In this document: positions 46,550 through 54,773 of the stretch, piece by piece
Layout: each line of letters opens with the position of its first letter
How positions within the stretch are numbered: the first letter of the stretch is position 1
NCBI GenBank assembly: GCA_963770375.1
Contig: CAVYPM010000028.1
Coordinates: 587,183 to 651,182, forward strand
Direction of reading: 5' to 3'
From: DASVBE01 sp963770375
GTDB lineage: Bacteria > Actinomycetota > Actinomycetes > Streptosporangiales > Streptosporangiaceae
DNA: 64,000 nucleotides
Notes under the pieces: generated by a model
What the model was told of the DNA's origin: nothing
The model's input: only the letters and a program-made list of their open reading frames with translations
Databases searched by the model: none
Translations under genes and position numbers: made by a program

Positions 46550-47557
46550 TTACAGCAGCACGTCGCGGACCGGCCGCCGGACGCTGCTGGTGGTCTGGCT
46601 GGTCCGGCCGAGCCGGACGATCATCTGCGGGTAGCTGCCGCCGGCCAGCTGGACACGGACCAGCTTCCGGAGCTCGGGCAGCTCGAGCGGCTGGGTGTGC
46701 AGGGCCGCCGCGACCCCGCTGCTGCTGGCGTCGAGCAGCAGCCGCTGGAGCGCCTGACCCGCGCTGACCCAGTCGGCGGGCTCGTCACCGGGCGTGGTCA
46801 GCAAGCCGGGCGTGCCGGCCGGCCGCATGAGCGGCGCGGACCGCGCCGACGCGGTCCCCCAGCCGCGGCCCTGGGCGAAGTCCCGGCCGGGAAAGGCCAC
46901 GTCGGTCACGTCGGGGACGGCCGGGTAGGCGGTCGCCGGCACACCGTCCGGCCGGCTGCTGCCCGGCGCCGAGGCCCAGCGGGCCAGTTCCTGGGACCGG
47001 GCGGCGTCCAGCCGCAGCAGGCTCTCGGCCGCGTCGACCACGGCGGACAGCGCCGCCTTCGGCCCGCCGTCGGTGATGAGCTGCAGCGTGGCGCCGTGCC
47101 GGGCCGCGCCGTGGGCCAGCGCGGCCAGCAGCGCGGCGGGCAGGTCACCGGCGTCGAACCCGCCGCGGTGCGTCCGCCGCGCGGCCACGTGCTGGTACAG
47201 GTCGCACTCGTAGGCCGCGGGCGGGACCTTCCGTGACCATCCGATCCGGGCCACCAGCATCGGCCGGCCCGGGTCGGGCATCACCATCGTGTCCGGCACC
47301 CAGCCCAGATATCGCAGCGCCAGCCGGATGTTGAACAAGGCGGCGCCGCAGCTGATCAGCATCTCCCGGCCGGCCGGGTCGGCCACCGCCAGCCGCCGGT
47401 CCGGGTCGGCGTACAGGCTGATCTCCCCCGGCCGGACGGCGAACCGCCACGGCTGGGTGTTGTGCACGGACGGCGCCCACACCGCGGTGCCGATCACGAA
47501 CCTGGCGGTTTCCTCCGGCGTCCCCGGCGGGCCGGGCAGGCCGCCGACCGCGGTCAT
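46550..47557 (-). CDS. Acg-family FMN-binding nitroreductase-like protein
   Basis: The 335-residue protein has two fused nitroreductase-like halves, with WAPSVHNTQPWRFAV in the first and RRTHRGGF, GQALQRLLLDASSSGVAAALHTQPLEL and PQMIVRLG in the second. This is the pattern of the mycobacterial Acg (Rv2032) group, whose members bind or sequester flavin and belong to the dormancy regulon. The ATG overlaps the DUF1918 stop (ATGA). A DosR-like box lies upstream of the operon at 47875. Confidence 0.88.
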   Translation of the reverse strand: MTAVGGLPGPPGTPEETARFVIGTAVWAPSVHNTQPWRFAVRPGEISLYADPDRRLAVADPAGREMLISCGAALFNIRLALRYLGWVPDTMVMPDPGRPMLVARIGWSRKVPPAAYECDLYQHVAARRTHRGGFDAGDLPAALLAALAHGAARHGATLQLITDGGPKAALSAVVDAAESLLRLDAARSQELARWASAPGSSRPDGVPATAYPAVPDVTDVAFPGRDFAQGRGWGTASARSAPLMRPAGTPGLLTTPGDEPADWVSAGQALQRLLLDASSSGVAAALHTQPLELPELRKLVRVQLAGGSYPQMIVRLGRTSQTTSSVRRPVRDVLL

Positions 47558-47769
47558 GACGTGCTCCCCGGCGCCCGGCCGGTGCCGGCCGGATGGCTGG
47601 CCGGGATCACCCGTGCGTACTGGTCGGGGAAGATCATCGAGATGTGCCCGTCGCCCTGCCAGCGGACGATATACGGCGGCTGGCCGTCGTCCTTCGGGAC
47701 GCCGATGATCACGCCGACCTGGGTGCGTCCCGGGCTGGTCAGCAGGCGGTCGCCCACACTCGCGTGCAT
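47554..47769 (-). CDS. DUF1918 protein
   Basis: The 71-residue product has the DUF1918 core: MHASVGDRLLTSPGRTQVGVIIGV and GQPPYIVRWQGDGHISMIFP, a small SH3-like barrel. In actinobacteria DUF1918 genes are frequent in stress and dormancy clusters; the role is unknown. It is the first gene of a coupled unit with the Acg- and Ddn-like genes. Confidence 0.88.
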   Translation of the reverse strand: MHASVGDRLLTSPGRTQVGVIIGVPKDDGQPPYIVRWQGDGHISMIFPDQYARVIPASHPAGTGRAPGSTS

Positions 47770-47874
47770 GACGGCTCCCCTCAGTGGTCAGACGGCTGGG
47801 CGGCTCCCTGTCGCGGTCTCTTCAGGCTGCCGCACCGATGCTGGCTAGTCAGGAGCCGACCGGCCTGGTTCCGC

Positions 47875-47888
47875 GGGACCTTGGGCCC
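47875..47888. promoter_or_regulatory. DosR/DevR-like box upstream of DUF1918-acg
   Basis: GGGACCTTGGGCCC has the five-four-five dyad form of actinobacterial DevR boxes. It lies about 106 bp upstream of the DUF1918 start. Confidence 0.6.
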
Positions 47889-47992
47889 AGGAACGGCGGA
47901 CTTCCTTCTGGGGCGCGGTCGCCGGGGCCACCGCGCTGGCTGCGGTGTTCCTCGGCGTGCTGCTGGCTGGCTGACGGGCCGGAAGACCAGCG

Positions 47993-48020
47993 GCCCCCGC
48001 CGGGTGGTCCCGGCGGGGGC
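47993..48020. terminator. Strong hairpin between convergent ends
   Basis: GCCCCCGCCGGG (47993-48004) pairs perfectly with CCCGGCGGGGGC (48009-48020) around a TGGT loop. There is no long T run. It lies about 35 bp past the stop of the leftward membrane gene at 48055, as expected of a GC-rich actinobacterial terminator. Confidence 0.55.
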
Positions 48021-48054
48021 GGGCCGGCTGCTCCTGGCAGCCCGGTGCGGGGAG

Positions 48055-48639
48055 TCAGGAGGAGCTGACCTGGACGCGGGTGGCGGCCTTGGGGAACACC
48101 TCGGCCTCAGGGGCGGTGCGGCGCAGGTGGATGAACCCGAAGAGGGCCAGCAGGATCAGCAGCCCGGCGCCGGCGAAGGCGGCGATCGCGGCGTAGAGCA
48201 TGATCTGGGCGATGGTCCCGAACGCGTAGGCGTTCAGCAGCAGGCCGCGCAGCGTCTCGCCGCGGAACATGGTCTGCACCTGGGCGGCCAGCGCCGCGTT
48301 CTTGGGCTGGGCCAGCGCCTTGGCTGAGAGCTGGGAGTAGGTCTGCCCGCCGCCGATCTCGGTCAGGTGCACGGCGATGAAGTGGTCGGCGTAGACCTGG
48401 GCCTGGGCGCCGGTGGTCATCAGCTGCCCGCCGTACTGGCGCATCGGCGCGAACTGCGCGCCCGCCACCGCGGGGCTGTTCGCCGGCGGGAACACGATCT
48501 TCTGCGCGGCCAGCTGGGTGTGCACCTCACTGGTCACGAAATTGTGGCCCCAGGTCAGCAAACCGCCCGCCACCAGCAGCAAACCAGCGATCAGCAAACC
48601 CGCCGTCGTCGCCAGCACATCAAACGTCCTCCTGCGCAT
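48055..48639 (-). CDS. Two-TM membrane protein of unknown function in the dormancy island
   Basis: ATG 48639 has GGAGGAA 7 bases upstream. The 194-residue protein has an N-terminal TM helix (AGLLIAGLLLVAGGLLTWGHNFV), an external domain of about 110 residues (EVHTQLAAQKIVFPPANSPAV ... MRQYGGQLMTTGAQAQVYADHFIAVHL) and a C-terminal TM helix (IMLYAAIAAFAGAGLLILLALFGFI). The family is common beside devR/devS in actinobacteria, but no function is known. A DosR-like box at 48778 lies upstream. Confidence 0.75.
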   Translation of the reverse strand: MRRRTFDVLATTAGLLIAGLLLVAGGLLTWGHNFVTSEVHTQLAAQKIVFPPANSPAVAGAQFAPMRQYGGQLMTTGAQAQVYADHFIAVHLTEIGGGQTYSQLSAKALAQPKNAALAAQVQTMFRGETLRGLLLNAYAFGTIAQIMLYAAIAAFAGAGLLILLALFGFIHLRRTAPEAEVFPKAATRVQVSSS

Positions 48640-48777
48640 TTCCGGTTCCTCCTTCAATCCTCGCCGGGTGCTGTGCTCCGGCCGTGTTAGTTCGTCCTCC
48701 TTTAGGCTCCTGCTTCCGGGTTTTCGCCGTCAGGGCCGCGCGTCCCGGGCGCAGGGGACCTGCGGTACCTGTCTGCC

Positions 48778-48791
48778 GGGCCTTTAGTCCC
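48778..48791. promoter_or_regulatory. DosR/DevR-like box between a membrane gene and devS
   Basis: GGGCCTTTAGTCCC; read on the other strand it is GGGACTAAAGGCCC, very close to the mycobacterial DosR consensus. It lies in the divergent interval, 139 bp from the leftward start (48639) and 74 bp from the devS start (48865). Confidence 0.65.
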
Positions 48792-48864
48792 TGCGCCGTA
48801 TCGCCGGTTGGGCGGGCTGGAATACGATCACGGGGTCGAGCGCCCTCATTGCCGGGAGCCACCT

Positions 48865-50591
48865 GTGGACGCCGCTGAATCCCATCCGCTGATGCCGCAG
48901 CTGCGGCTCGATGACCTGCTGGCCGAGTTGCAGGGGCGGCTGCAGACGGTGATCGACACGCGGGACCGGACACACGCTCTGCTGGAAGCCGTCGTCGCGG
49001 TGGGCCGCGAGCTGGAGCTCGAGGCCGCGCTCCAGCAGATCGTGGAGACCGCGGTCACCCTGGTGGACGCCCGGTACGGGGCGCTGGGGGTCATCGGCGA
49101 GGGCGGGCGGCTGAGCGGATTCGTGCCTGCTGGCCTCAGTGAGGACGAGATCGCCCGGATCCATCACTGGCCCGAGGGCCGCGGCCTGCTCGGTGAGCTG
49201 GTGACGCAATCCGCAGACGCTGCGCCTCACTGATATTGCCGCGGACCCCCGGTCGTCCGGGTTCCCTGACGGGCACCCGCCGATGCGGACCTTCTTGGGC
49301 GCGGCGATCCGGGTGCGCGACGAGGTCTTCGGCAACCTGTACCTGACCGAGAAGCGCGGCGGCGGCCCGTTCAGCGAGGATGACGAGGCCCTGGTCGTCG
49401 CGCTGGCCGCGGCCGCGGGCGTGGCCATCGACAACGCCCGGCTGTACGCCGAGGCGCGCCGCCAGCAGCAGTGGCTGCGGGCCAGCGCCGAGGTCACCCA
49501 GCGGCTGCTGTCCGACGACGACCCGGGCGACGTGCTGGCCCTGGTCACTCAGCAGGCCCTGGAGCTGTCCGGCGCGGACCTGGTGGTGCTGGCGCTGCCG
49601 GTGGGCGACGGCCAGATGCTCCAGGTCGAGCACGCCAGCGGCACCGGCGCGGCGGCGGCCCTGGGCCTGGCGCTGCCGGTCCAGGGCTCGGCGTCCGGCC
49701 TGGTCATGGCCACCGGCAAGCCGCTGGTCGTAGACGACTTCAGCCACGACGAGCGGGTCGCCCAGGTGGCCAGGGAGCAGCTGGGGCTGGGGCCGGCGGT
49801 CGTCATCCCGCTGGGCTCAGCGGGCGAACGTCCGCGGGGTGCTGACCGCCGGGCGGCGGCCAGGTTCGCTGCCGCTGGCCCCGGACGCGGTGGAGATGGT
49901 CGCCACGTTCGCCGCCCAGGCGGGTATCGGGCTGGAACTGGCCGAGCACCGCCGGGACGCGCAGCAGCTGGCCCTGTTCGCCGACCGCGACCGGATCGCC
50001 CGTGACCTGCACGACCTGGTCATCCAGCGGCTGTTCGCCACGGGCATGTCGCTGGAGGGGGCCAGCGCCCTGATCAAGGATCCGGAAGTCGGTAACCGGG
50101 TCCGGAATGCTGTGGACGCGCTGGACGAGACGATCAGGGAGATCCGCACCGCGATCTTCTCGCTCCAGTCGCACAGCCAGCCGGAGGCGCCCGGCGGCCG
50201 GGCTCAGATCCTCAGCCTGGTCGAGCAGATGACCGGGCCGCTGGGCTTCGCTCCCTCGGTACGGCTGGACGGCCGGCTGGATGCGGTTGCCGGGGGTGCG
50301 GTGCTGGAGCACCTGCTGGCCGTGCTGCGCGAGGCCCTGTCGAACGTGGCCAGGCATGCGAACGCGACCCGGACGGATGTCGCCGTGTCCATTGCCGACA
50401 CGGGCAGCGGACGCGACCTGGTGCTGACGGTCCAGGACAACGGCTCCGGGATCAAGCCGGGCGGGCGCCGCAGCGGCCTGGCCAACCTGGCCGACCGGGC
50501 AGCCGCGCTCGGCGGCAGCATGCAAGCCGAGCCCGCGGCAGATGGCGGCACCGCACTGGAGTGGCGCGTCCCGATCACTGACCGCCCGTAG
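48865..50591 (+). pseudogene. devS: DevS/DosS-type GAF sensor histidine kinase, frameshifted twice
   Basis: GTG 48865 follows GGGAG. The first GAF domain (LEAALQQIVETAVTLVDARYGALGVIGE) breaks near 49212; after a +1 move it continues LRLTDIAAD and FLGAAIRVRDEVFGNLYLTEK. A second GAF domain follows (VTQRLLSDDDPGDVLALVTQ). A second +1 move near 49820 leads to the kinase core: DRDRIARDLHDLVIQRLFATGMSLEG with the phospho-acceptor His (HisKA_3), NVARHANAT and DNGSGIKPGGRRSGLANL. Reconstructed length is about 575 residues. DevS proteins sense O2/NO or redox state through the GAF domain and phosphorylate DevR, which is convergent here with a 17-bp overlap. Confidence 0.87.
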
Positions 50592-51264
50592 CCCGGCGCG
50601 GCTGGTCGTCGCCGAAGACCCTGGCCGCGTAGACCGCGGCCTGCGTGCGGCGTTCCATGCCCAGCTTGGTGAACAGCCCGGACACGTAGTTCTTGACCGT
50701 CTTCTCGGCCAGGTACAGCTGCTCGCCGATCTGCCGGTTGGTCAGCCCTTCCCCGATCAGCTCGAGGATCTTCCGCTCCTGGCCGGTCAGCGCGGCCAGC
50801 GGATCGGACCGCTCGGCCTGCTCGCGCATCCGGCGCATGACCCGGCTGGCCGCCTCCGGGTCCAGCATGGACTCGCCGGAGGCCACCGTGCGCACCGCGC
50901 CGACCAGGTCGGTGCCCCGGATCTGCTTCAGCACGTACCCGGCCGCGCCGGCCATGATCGCGTCGAACAGCGCCTCGTCGTCCCCGAACGAGGTCAGCAT
51001 CAGGCACTTGACCTCGGGCATCTTCGACCGGATGTCGCGGCACACGGCCACGCCGCTGCCGTCCGGCAGCCGCACGTCGAGCACGGCCACGTCCGGCCGC
51101 AGCGCGGGGATCCGGGCCAGCGCCGACTCCGCGGTGCCGGCTTCGCCGATCACCTCGATATCCGGCTCGGTCTCCAGCAGCTCACGGACGCCGCGCCGGA
51201 CGATCTCATGGTCGTCCAGCAGGAAGACCCTGATCGGGGGACGACCCGTTGTTGCGTCGCTCAT
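50575..51264 (-). CDS. devR: DevR/DosR-type NarL-family response regulator
   Basis: The 229-residue protein has a receiver domain (IRVFLLDDHEIVRRGVRELLE, phospho-Asp in VAVLDVRLPDG, Lys in GYVLKQI) and a LuxR-type HTH (LTGQERKILELIGEGLTNRQIGEQLYLAEKTVKNYVSGLFTKLGM). These match DevR/DosR closely. It would bind GGGAC-N4-GTCCC-like boxes; one perfect box lies about 90 bp upstream, so it probably activates its own promoter. Its partner kinase is the convergent devS. Confidence 0.93.
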   Translation of the reverse strand: MSDATTGRPPIRVFLLDDHEIVRRGVRELLETEPDIEVIGEAGTAESALARIPALRPDVAVLDVRLPDGSGVAVCRDIRSKMPEVKCLMLTSFGDDEALFDAIMAGAAGYVLKQIRGTDLVGAVRTVASGESMLDPEAASRVMRRMREQAERSDPLAALTGQERKILELIGEGLTNRQIGEQLYLAEKTVKNYVSGLFTKLGMERRTQAAVYAARVFGDDQPRRATGGQ

Positions 51265-51351
51265 CTCTGCCCTTCCGCGCGAGCACCGCGGCCATTATCC
51301 GCAGGCACATCACTACCGGGATCAACCCTAGCCGCGGGCCGTCCCCGGCGA

Positions 51352-52707
51352 TCAGGGACGAAGGTCCCGGTTGTGACCCGACCTCCGGTCCCCGGCGCGC
51401 TGCCAGAGCCAGGCCAGCCCGGTCTCGGCCAGGCCCAGGACGGCGATCACCGGCTGGAGGAAAAAGAACCGCTGCAGTACCACCACCTGCACCACGATCC
51501 AGCCGACCAGGATCAGGCCGGCCAGGTATCCGCTCGCGAGCGCCACCCGGCGCCGGGTCACGATCATCGCTGCCGCGGCGAGCTGCGGTACGGCTACCCC
51601 GGCCAGCAGCAGCACACCCGGCAGCGCCCAGCTGGTGAGCGGGGTGCCGCTGAGCCAGCTGGGCGGCATGCCGAATCCGTCCCTGATCATCTGGACCCCG
51701 CCCAGGACGGCGAGGCTGCCGGTGAGCACCGCGACGGCCGCCAGGACCCAGGCCGGCCAGCGCCGGTCCGGCGCAGCGGGCAGCGCCGGCCCGGCCGGGC
51801 CGGCGCTGAGGCCACGCAACAGCAGAGCGGCCGGGATCAGGCCGGCCAGCGCCAGCGCGGCGAACGCCGGGACCATCGCCGCGGACGCTACCGGCGAGGC
51901 CGGCGCGGCGGCGTGGCCGTACCACTGGTCGGCCGCGATGCTGATGCCTTCCAGCACCCACAGGACCAGTCCGCTCCCGGCGATCAGCCAGCCCCAGGGG
52001 CGCCGCCGCCATAGCCAGGCCGCGGCGACCGCCAGCAACGGCAGCCAGAGAGCCAGATCCTGGGCATAGACCACGCTGACCGGCAGACCTGTGCCGCGCA
52101 GATAGGACGGCGGCCCGCTGTGGCCGGCCGCGGGCAGCAGCCGGGCCAGCCAGGCCGCCGCGTTCCCGGCCACCACCACCCAGATCCAGACCGCGAGACC
52201 GCGCGCCGGGGTCCGCGGCCCGAACCGTGCCCCGAGCGCGGCCACGTCAGCCTGGCTCAGCAGTGTCCCGGCCGACCAGGCGGCCAGCGCCAGCATCGCC
52301 AGGTACGCGGGGAACAGCCGGTTCGCCGGCGTACCGAAGACGAACAGCACCGAGTTGTACAGCAGGAACGCCACCGCCCCCAGCCAGGTGATCACCGCTC
52401 CCGCCGAGCCCCGGGCGGCCAGCAGCATCGAGCCCGCCAGCACCGGCACCCCGGCCAGCAGCACCGCCAGTGCGGTCCCCCGCGCCGACCCGTTCATCAC
52501 CGCCGGGCCGCGCAGCAGCCCGGGCATGAGATAGGTGCCGGCCATGGCGCCCGCCGTGACCGCGGCCAGCGCCGCGGACAGCCCGTAGGCCAGCCTGCCG
52601 GGCGCCACCGGCCGTGCCGCCAGCTCGCGGGCGCCAGCCCCGGCGGCCTCGCTCTCGTCTGGCGGGAAGCCCCGGACCGGCCTGCGCCCCGTTGCTGTGT
52701 CTCTCAT
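51352..52707 (-). CDS. Polytopic membrane protein of unknown function
   Basis: GGGAGGC precedes ATG 52707, which overlaps the upstream stop (ATGA). The 451-residue protein has a polar head of about 35 residues and roughly 11 TM segments (for example LAYGLSAALAAVTAGAMAGTYLMPG, WLGAVAFLLYNSVLFVFG, LILVGWIVVQVVVLQRFFFLQP). NSVLFVFGTPANRLFP and LEGISIAADQWYG are the most distinctive loops. No transporter motif was recognised. It lies between devR and an SRPBCC gene, and its 3' end contains the devR box. Confidence 0.78.
   Translation of the reverse strand: MRDTATGRRPVRGFPPDESEAAGAGARELAARPVAPGRLAYGLSAALAAVTAGAMAGTYLMPGLLRGPAVMNGSARGTALAVLLAGVPVLAGSMLLAARGSAGAVITWLGAVAFLLYNSVLFVFGTPANRLFPAYLAMLALAAWSAGTLLSQADVAALGARFGPRTPARGLAVWIWVVVAGNAAAWLARLLPAAGHSGPPSYLRGTGLPVSVVYAQDLALWLPLLAVAAAWLWRRRPWGWLIAGSGLVLWVLEGISIAADQWYGHAAAPASPVASAAMVPAFAALALAGLIPAALLLRGLSAGPAGPALPAAPDRRWPAWVLAAVAVLTGSLAVLGGVQMIRDGFGMPPSWLSGTPLTSWALPGVLLLAGVAVPQLAAAAMIVTRRRVALASGYLAGLILVGWIVVQVVVLQRFFFLQPVIAVLGLAETGLAWLWQRAGDRRSGHNRDLRP
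51355..51368. promoter_or_regulatory. Perfect DosR/DevR box upstream of devR
   Basis: GGGACGAAGGTCCC has perfect five-base arms around four bases. It lies 91-104 bp before the devR start, within the last codons of the upstream membrane gene, and supports devR autoactivation. Confidence 0.7.
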
Positions 52708-53381
52708 TTCTGCCTCCCGCCTTGCATGGACGGTGTCCTGCGCTGACGCTGGACGCGTTTGCGCAGGCCGTGCAGCATGCCCATGGCCATGATCAGGTCG
52801 GCCGGGGGGATGGCCGCCAGGTAGGCGGCGGTGAGCAGGAGCGGCGCGGTCCGGCCCCGTGCCCTCAGGTGCAGCCGGGTGCTGCCGCCCGGCCCGGGGG
52901 TGAGCTGGAAGCACCAGGTCCAGTCGATGGCCGCACCGATCTCCCGCTGCCACGCCGCCGGTACGTGAGTCACCGAGTGCAGGACCAGCGTGCGCGGCGG
53001 GTCGGCCTGGCGGACGACGTACCAGGCGGTACCGGGCGGGCCGTCCGGGATGACGTCCCCCGGACGCAGGTCGCGTGACAGGCCCGGATCGAGGTAGTCC
53101 AGGCTTGGCTGGTTCGCCGGGAAGAGCAGCCGGTCGACCCACCGCGGCGTGTAGAACCCGGCGCGGTGCCAGCCGAGCTGGGTCAGCCACGGCCATACCT
53201 CCTCCGGCGGTGCGCCGATGGTGATGGCATGGTCGGTGACCAGCTGCGGATGCGCCACGATCTGGTCACCGGGCAGCGGCTCACGTCGCTCGGCCCGGGT
53301 GGCACCGGCCCGCCGGCCAAGCACCTGCGCTATCGCGTAGCCGCCCAGCGGGACGGCGGCGAGCCAGATTGCGCGCCGCAC
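52704..53381 (-). CDS. SRPBCC-fold protein with N- and C-terminal hydrophobic segments
   Basis: GTG 53381 has GGGAGG 8 bases upstream, although the frame is open to 53648. The 225-residue product has a hydrophobic N-terminus (IWLAAVPLGGYAIAQVLG), then a START/SRPBCC-like domain (ITIGAPPEEVWPWLTQLGWHRAGFYTPRWVDRLL, IDWTWCFQLTPGPGGSTRLHLRARG) and a hydrophobic end (LLLTAAYLAAIPPADLIMAMGML). Its stop overlaps the next gene start. The ligand is unknown. The extra upstream frame encodes a P-type ATPase remnant (next entry). Confidence 0.78.
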   Translation of the reverse strand: MRRAIWLAAVPLGGYAIAQVLGRRAGATRAERREPLPGDQIVAHPQLVTDHAITIGAPPEEVWPWLTQLGWHRAGFYTPRWVDRLLFPANQPSLDYLDPGLSRDLRPGDVIPDGPPGTAWYVVRQADPPRTLVLHSVTHVPAAWQREIGAAIDWTWCFQLTPGPGGSTRLHLRARGRTAPLLLTAAYLAAIPPADLIMAMGMLHGLRKRVQRQRRTPSMQGGRQK

Positions 53382-53800
53382 CTTACTGCCCTCCCGGACC
53401 GGTGCGTCCGGCCGGCAGCGGGCGGCGGTCCACCGCCACAGGGTCAGGACCGCGATGGCCACTGCGGCGGTGCCGAACGCGCCCAGCGTCACCCATGCGG
53501 GCGGCAACCGCAGGCCGAACACGTCCCGGGCAACGGGACTGCGAACAGCAGCGACCGCCGCCGCGGCCAGGCTCGCCAGCAGCACCACCCGGGCGGCGTT
53601 GAGCGGCCGGGCGATCAGGACGAGCACCCAGCCGCTGACCGTGAGCAACGTCAGCAGGCCGCGGTCCTGGCCTGCCCCATGACCCCGGCCACGCAGCGCG
53701 CAGCGCGTAGCTGGCCAGGACAGCGGGCGCCGTCTGCGATCTCGGCCGGGATGGCAAGGTCAGCAACCAGCCGGGCCTGCGCCTGCAGCGCGCGCCGCGT
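53382..53800 (-). pseudogene. Remnant of a P-type ATPase C-terminus
   Basis: TLLTVSGWVLVLIARPLNAARVVLLAS and ARDVFGLRLPPAWVTLGAFG, followed by a last hydrophobic helix and LWRW, match the C-terminal TM region of actinobacterial cation-transporting P-type ATPases. A neighbouring frame just upstream adds TAPAVLASYALRAAWPG, so the remnant itself is frameshifted. No phosphorylation motif (DKTGT) or nucleotide domain exists upstream. CtpF-like ATPases are dormancy-regulon members elsewhere, so this is probably a decayed or deleted one. Confidence 0.6.
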
Positions 53801-54087
53801 ACGGCCGCTTCGCCGACGCTCCGCGGTCCCGGATCCCAGCTCGGCGCCGGCCGATCCGCGAAGCTGCCCGACCAGGACCCGGTCCCCCGGCTGCTTCGCA
53901 CTACCAGGCTCCAGGCTTCGCCCGCTGAGCAGGGACGTCGATCGGCTGTCGAGCCCGTCGGACCTGGCCGACCACGGCAGCGTGAGCCCGTCCAGGGCCG
54001 GGCCAGCGCGGCCTTCCCTGGCGGGCACCAGCGTGGTCTGCGCCGGGATCATCTGGCCAGTCTCGGCCGGCGCCCGGGCCCCGGCCA

Positions 54088-54101
54088 GGGACCAACGACC
54101 T
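54088..54101. promoter_or_regulatory. DosR/DevR-like box, distal, upstream of flavodoxin-like gene
   Basis: GGGACCAACGACCT keeps nine of ten expected arm positions. It lies about 115 bp before the start at 54216 and 62 bp before the next box. Confidence 0.5.
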
Positions 54102-54149
54102 TACTGGGCTGGACCTCGGGCCCGGCTGGGACCTTCCCCCGTCGCATCA

Positions 54150-54163
54150 GGGACCAAGGACCC
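54150..54163. promoter_or_regulatory. DosR/DevR-like box, proximal, upstream of flavodoxin-like gene
   Basis: GGGACCAAGGACCC has the five-four-five form with one arm mismatch. It ends 52 bp before the start at 54216, a good activator position. Confidence 0.65.
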
Positions 54164-54215
54164 TGCCGCCACAGGCAGCACTCGGCCAGGCTTGAGCTGA
54201 GATGAGGTGAGGAAG

Positions 54216-54773
54216 ATGCGCACAGTCGTCATCTACGAGAGCGTGTTCGGCAACACCCGCCAGATCGCCGAGGCGATCGCGGCCGGGATCCGGGTCAGCC
54301 AGCCGGGCTCCGAGGTGGCCTGCGTCCCGGTGACCACGGCCACGGCCGAGCTGGTCAGCGGGGCGGACCTGCTGATCGCCGGCGGCCCGACGCACATGCG
54401 CGGCATGTCGTCGCGGATGACCCGGCGCAAGGGCGCCGAGGGCGAGCAGCAGAAGACCCCCGGTCTCCACCTGGAGCCCGGCTACAGCGACACCGGCCTG
54501 CGGGAATGGTTCGCCGGTCTTGAGCAGGCGGACCCTCCGCGGGCGGCCGCGGCCTTCGACACCCGGGTCGCCTCCCGCCTGGCGGGCGGCGCGGCCAGGA
54601 AGATCGCCCGGCTGCTGCACGGGCATGGTTACCGCATCCTGGCCCAGGAAGGCTTCATCATCGACGGCTCTGCCCACGGCCCGCTGCGCGCCGGCGAGAC
54701 AGTCCGGGCCGCGACCTGGGGAGCCGACCTTGTCAGCCAGGTGGCGAGCAGGCTCCCGGCAGCTCGACGGTGA
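54216..54773 (+). CDS. Flavodoxin-like protein
   Basis: ATG 54216 has GAGG 8 bases upstream. The 185-residue protein begins RTVVIYESVFGNTRQIAEAIAAGI, where ESVFGNTR is the flavodoxin phosphate-binding loop for FMN. IAGGPTHMRGMSSRMTRR corresponds to the second FMN loop. It is longer than a standard flavodoxin by a helical insert, as in other stress-related flavodoxin-like proteins of actinobacteria. It probably carries electrons in the cytoplasm. Two DosR-like boxes lie upstream. Its 3' end overlaps the convergent kinase gene by about 40 bp. Confidence 0.87.
   Translation: MRTVVIYESVFGNTRQIAEAIAAGIRVSQPGSEVACVPVTTATAELVSGADLLIAGGPTHMRGMSSRMTRRKGAEGEQQKTPGLHLEPGYSDTGLREWFAGLEQADPPRAAAAFDTRVASRLAGGAARKIARLLHGHGYRILAQEGFIIDGSAHGPLRAGETVRAATWGADLVSQVASRLPAARR

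Larger units (their letters stand above)
53801..54215. other. Non-coding stretch with dormancy-type boxes
   Basis: Open frames here show no family signal; some may be further debris of the P-type ATPase gene. The right part holds two DosR-like boxes (separate entries) and the ribosome-binding GAGGTGAGGA of the flavodoxin-like gene. Confidence 0.5.

Noticed and set aside
53651..54052. Leftward frame of about 130 codons between the SRPBCC and flavodoxin genes.
   Set aside because: No family signal, no ribosome-binding site, and the end overlaps the P-type ATPase remnant in another frame.
54128..54141. GGGACCTTCCCCCG as a third DosR box before the flavodoxin gene.
   Set aside because: Only one arm fits; the second arm lacks the GNCCC pattern at the correct spacing.
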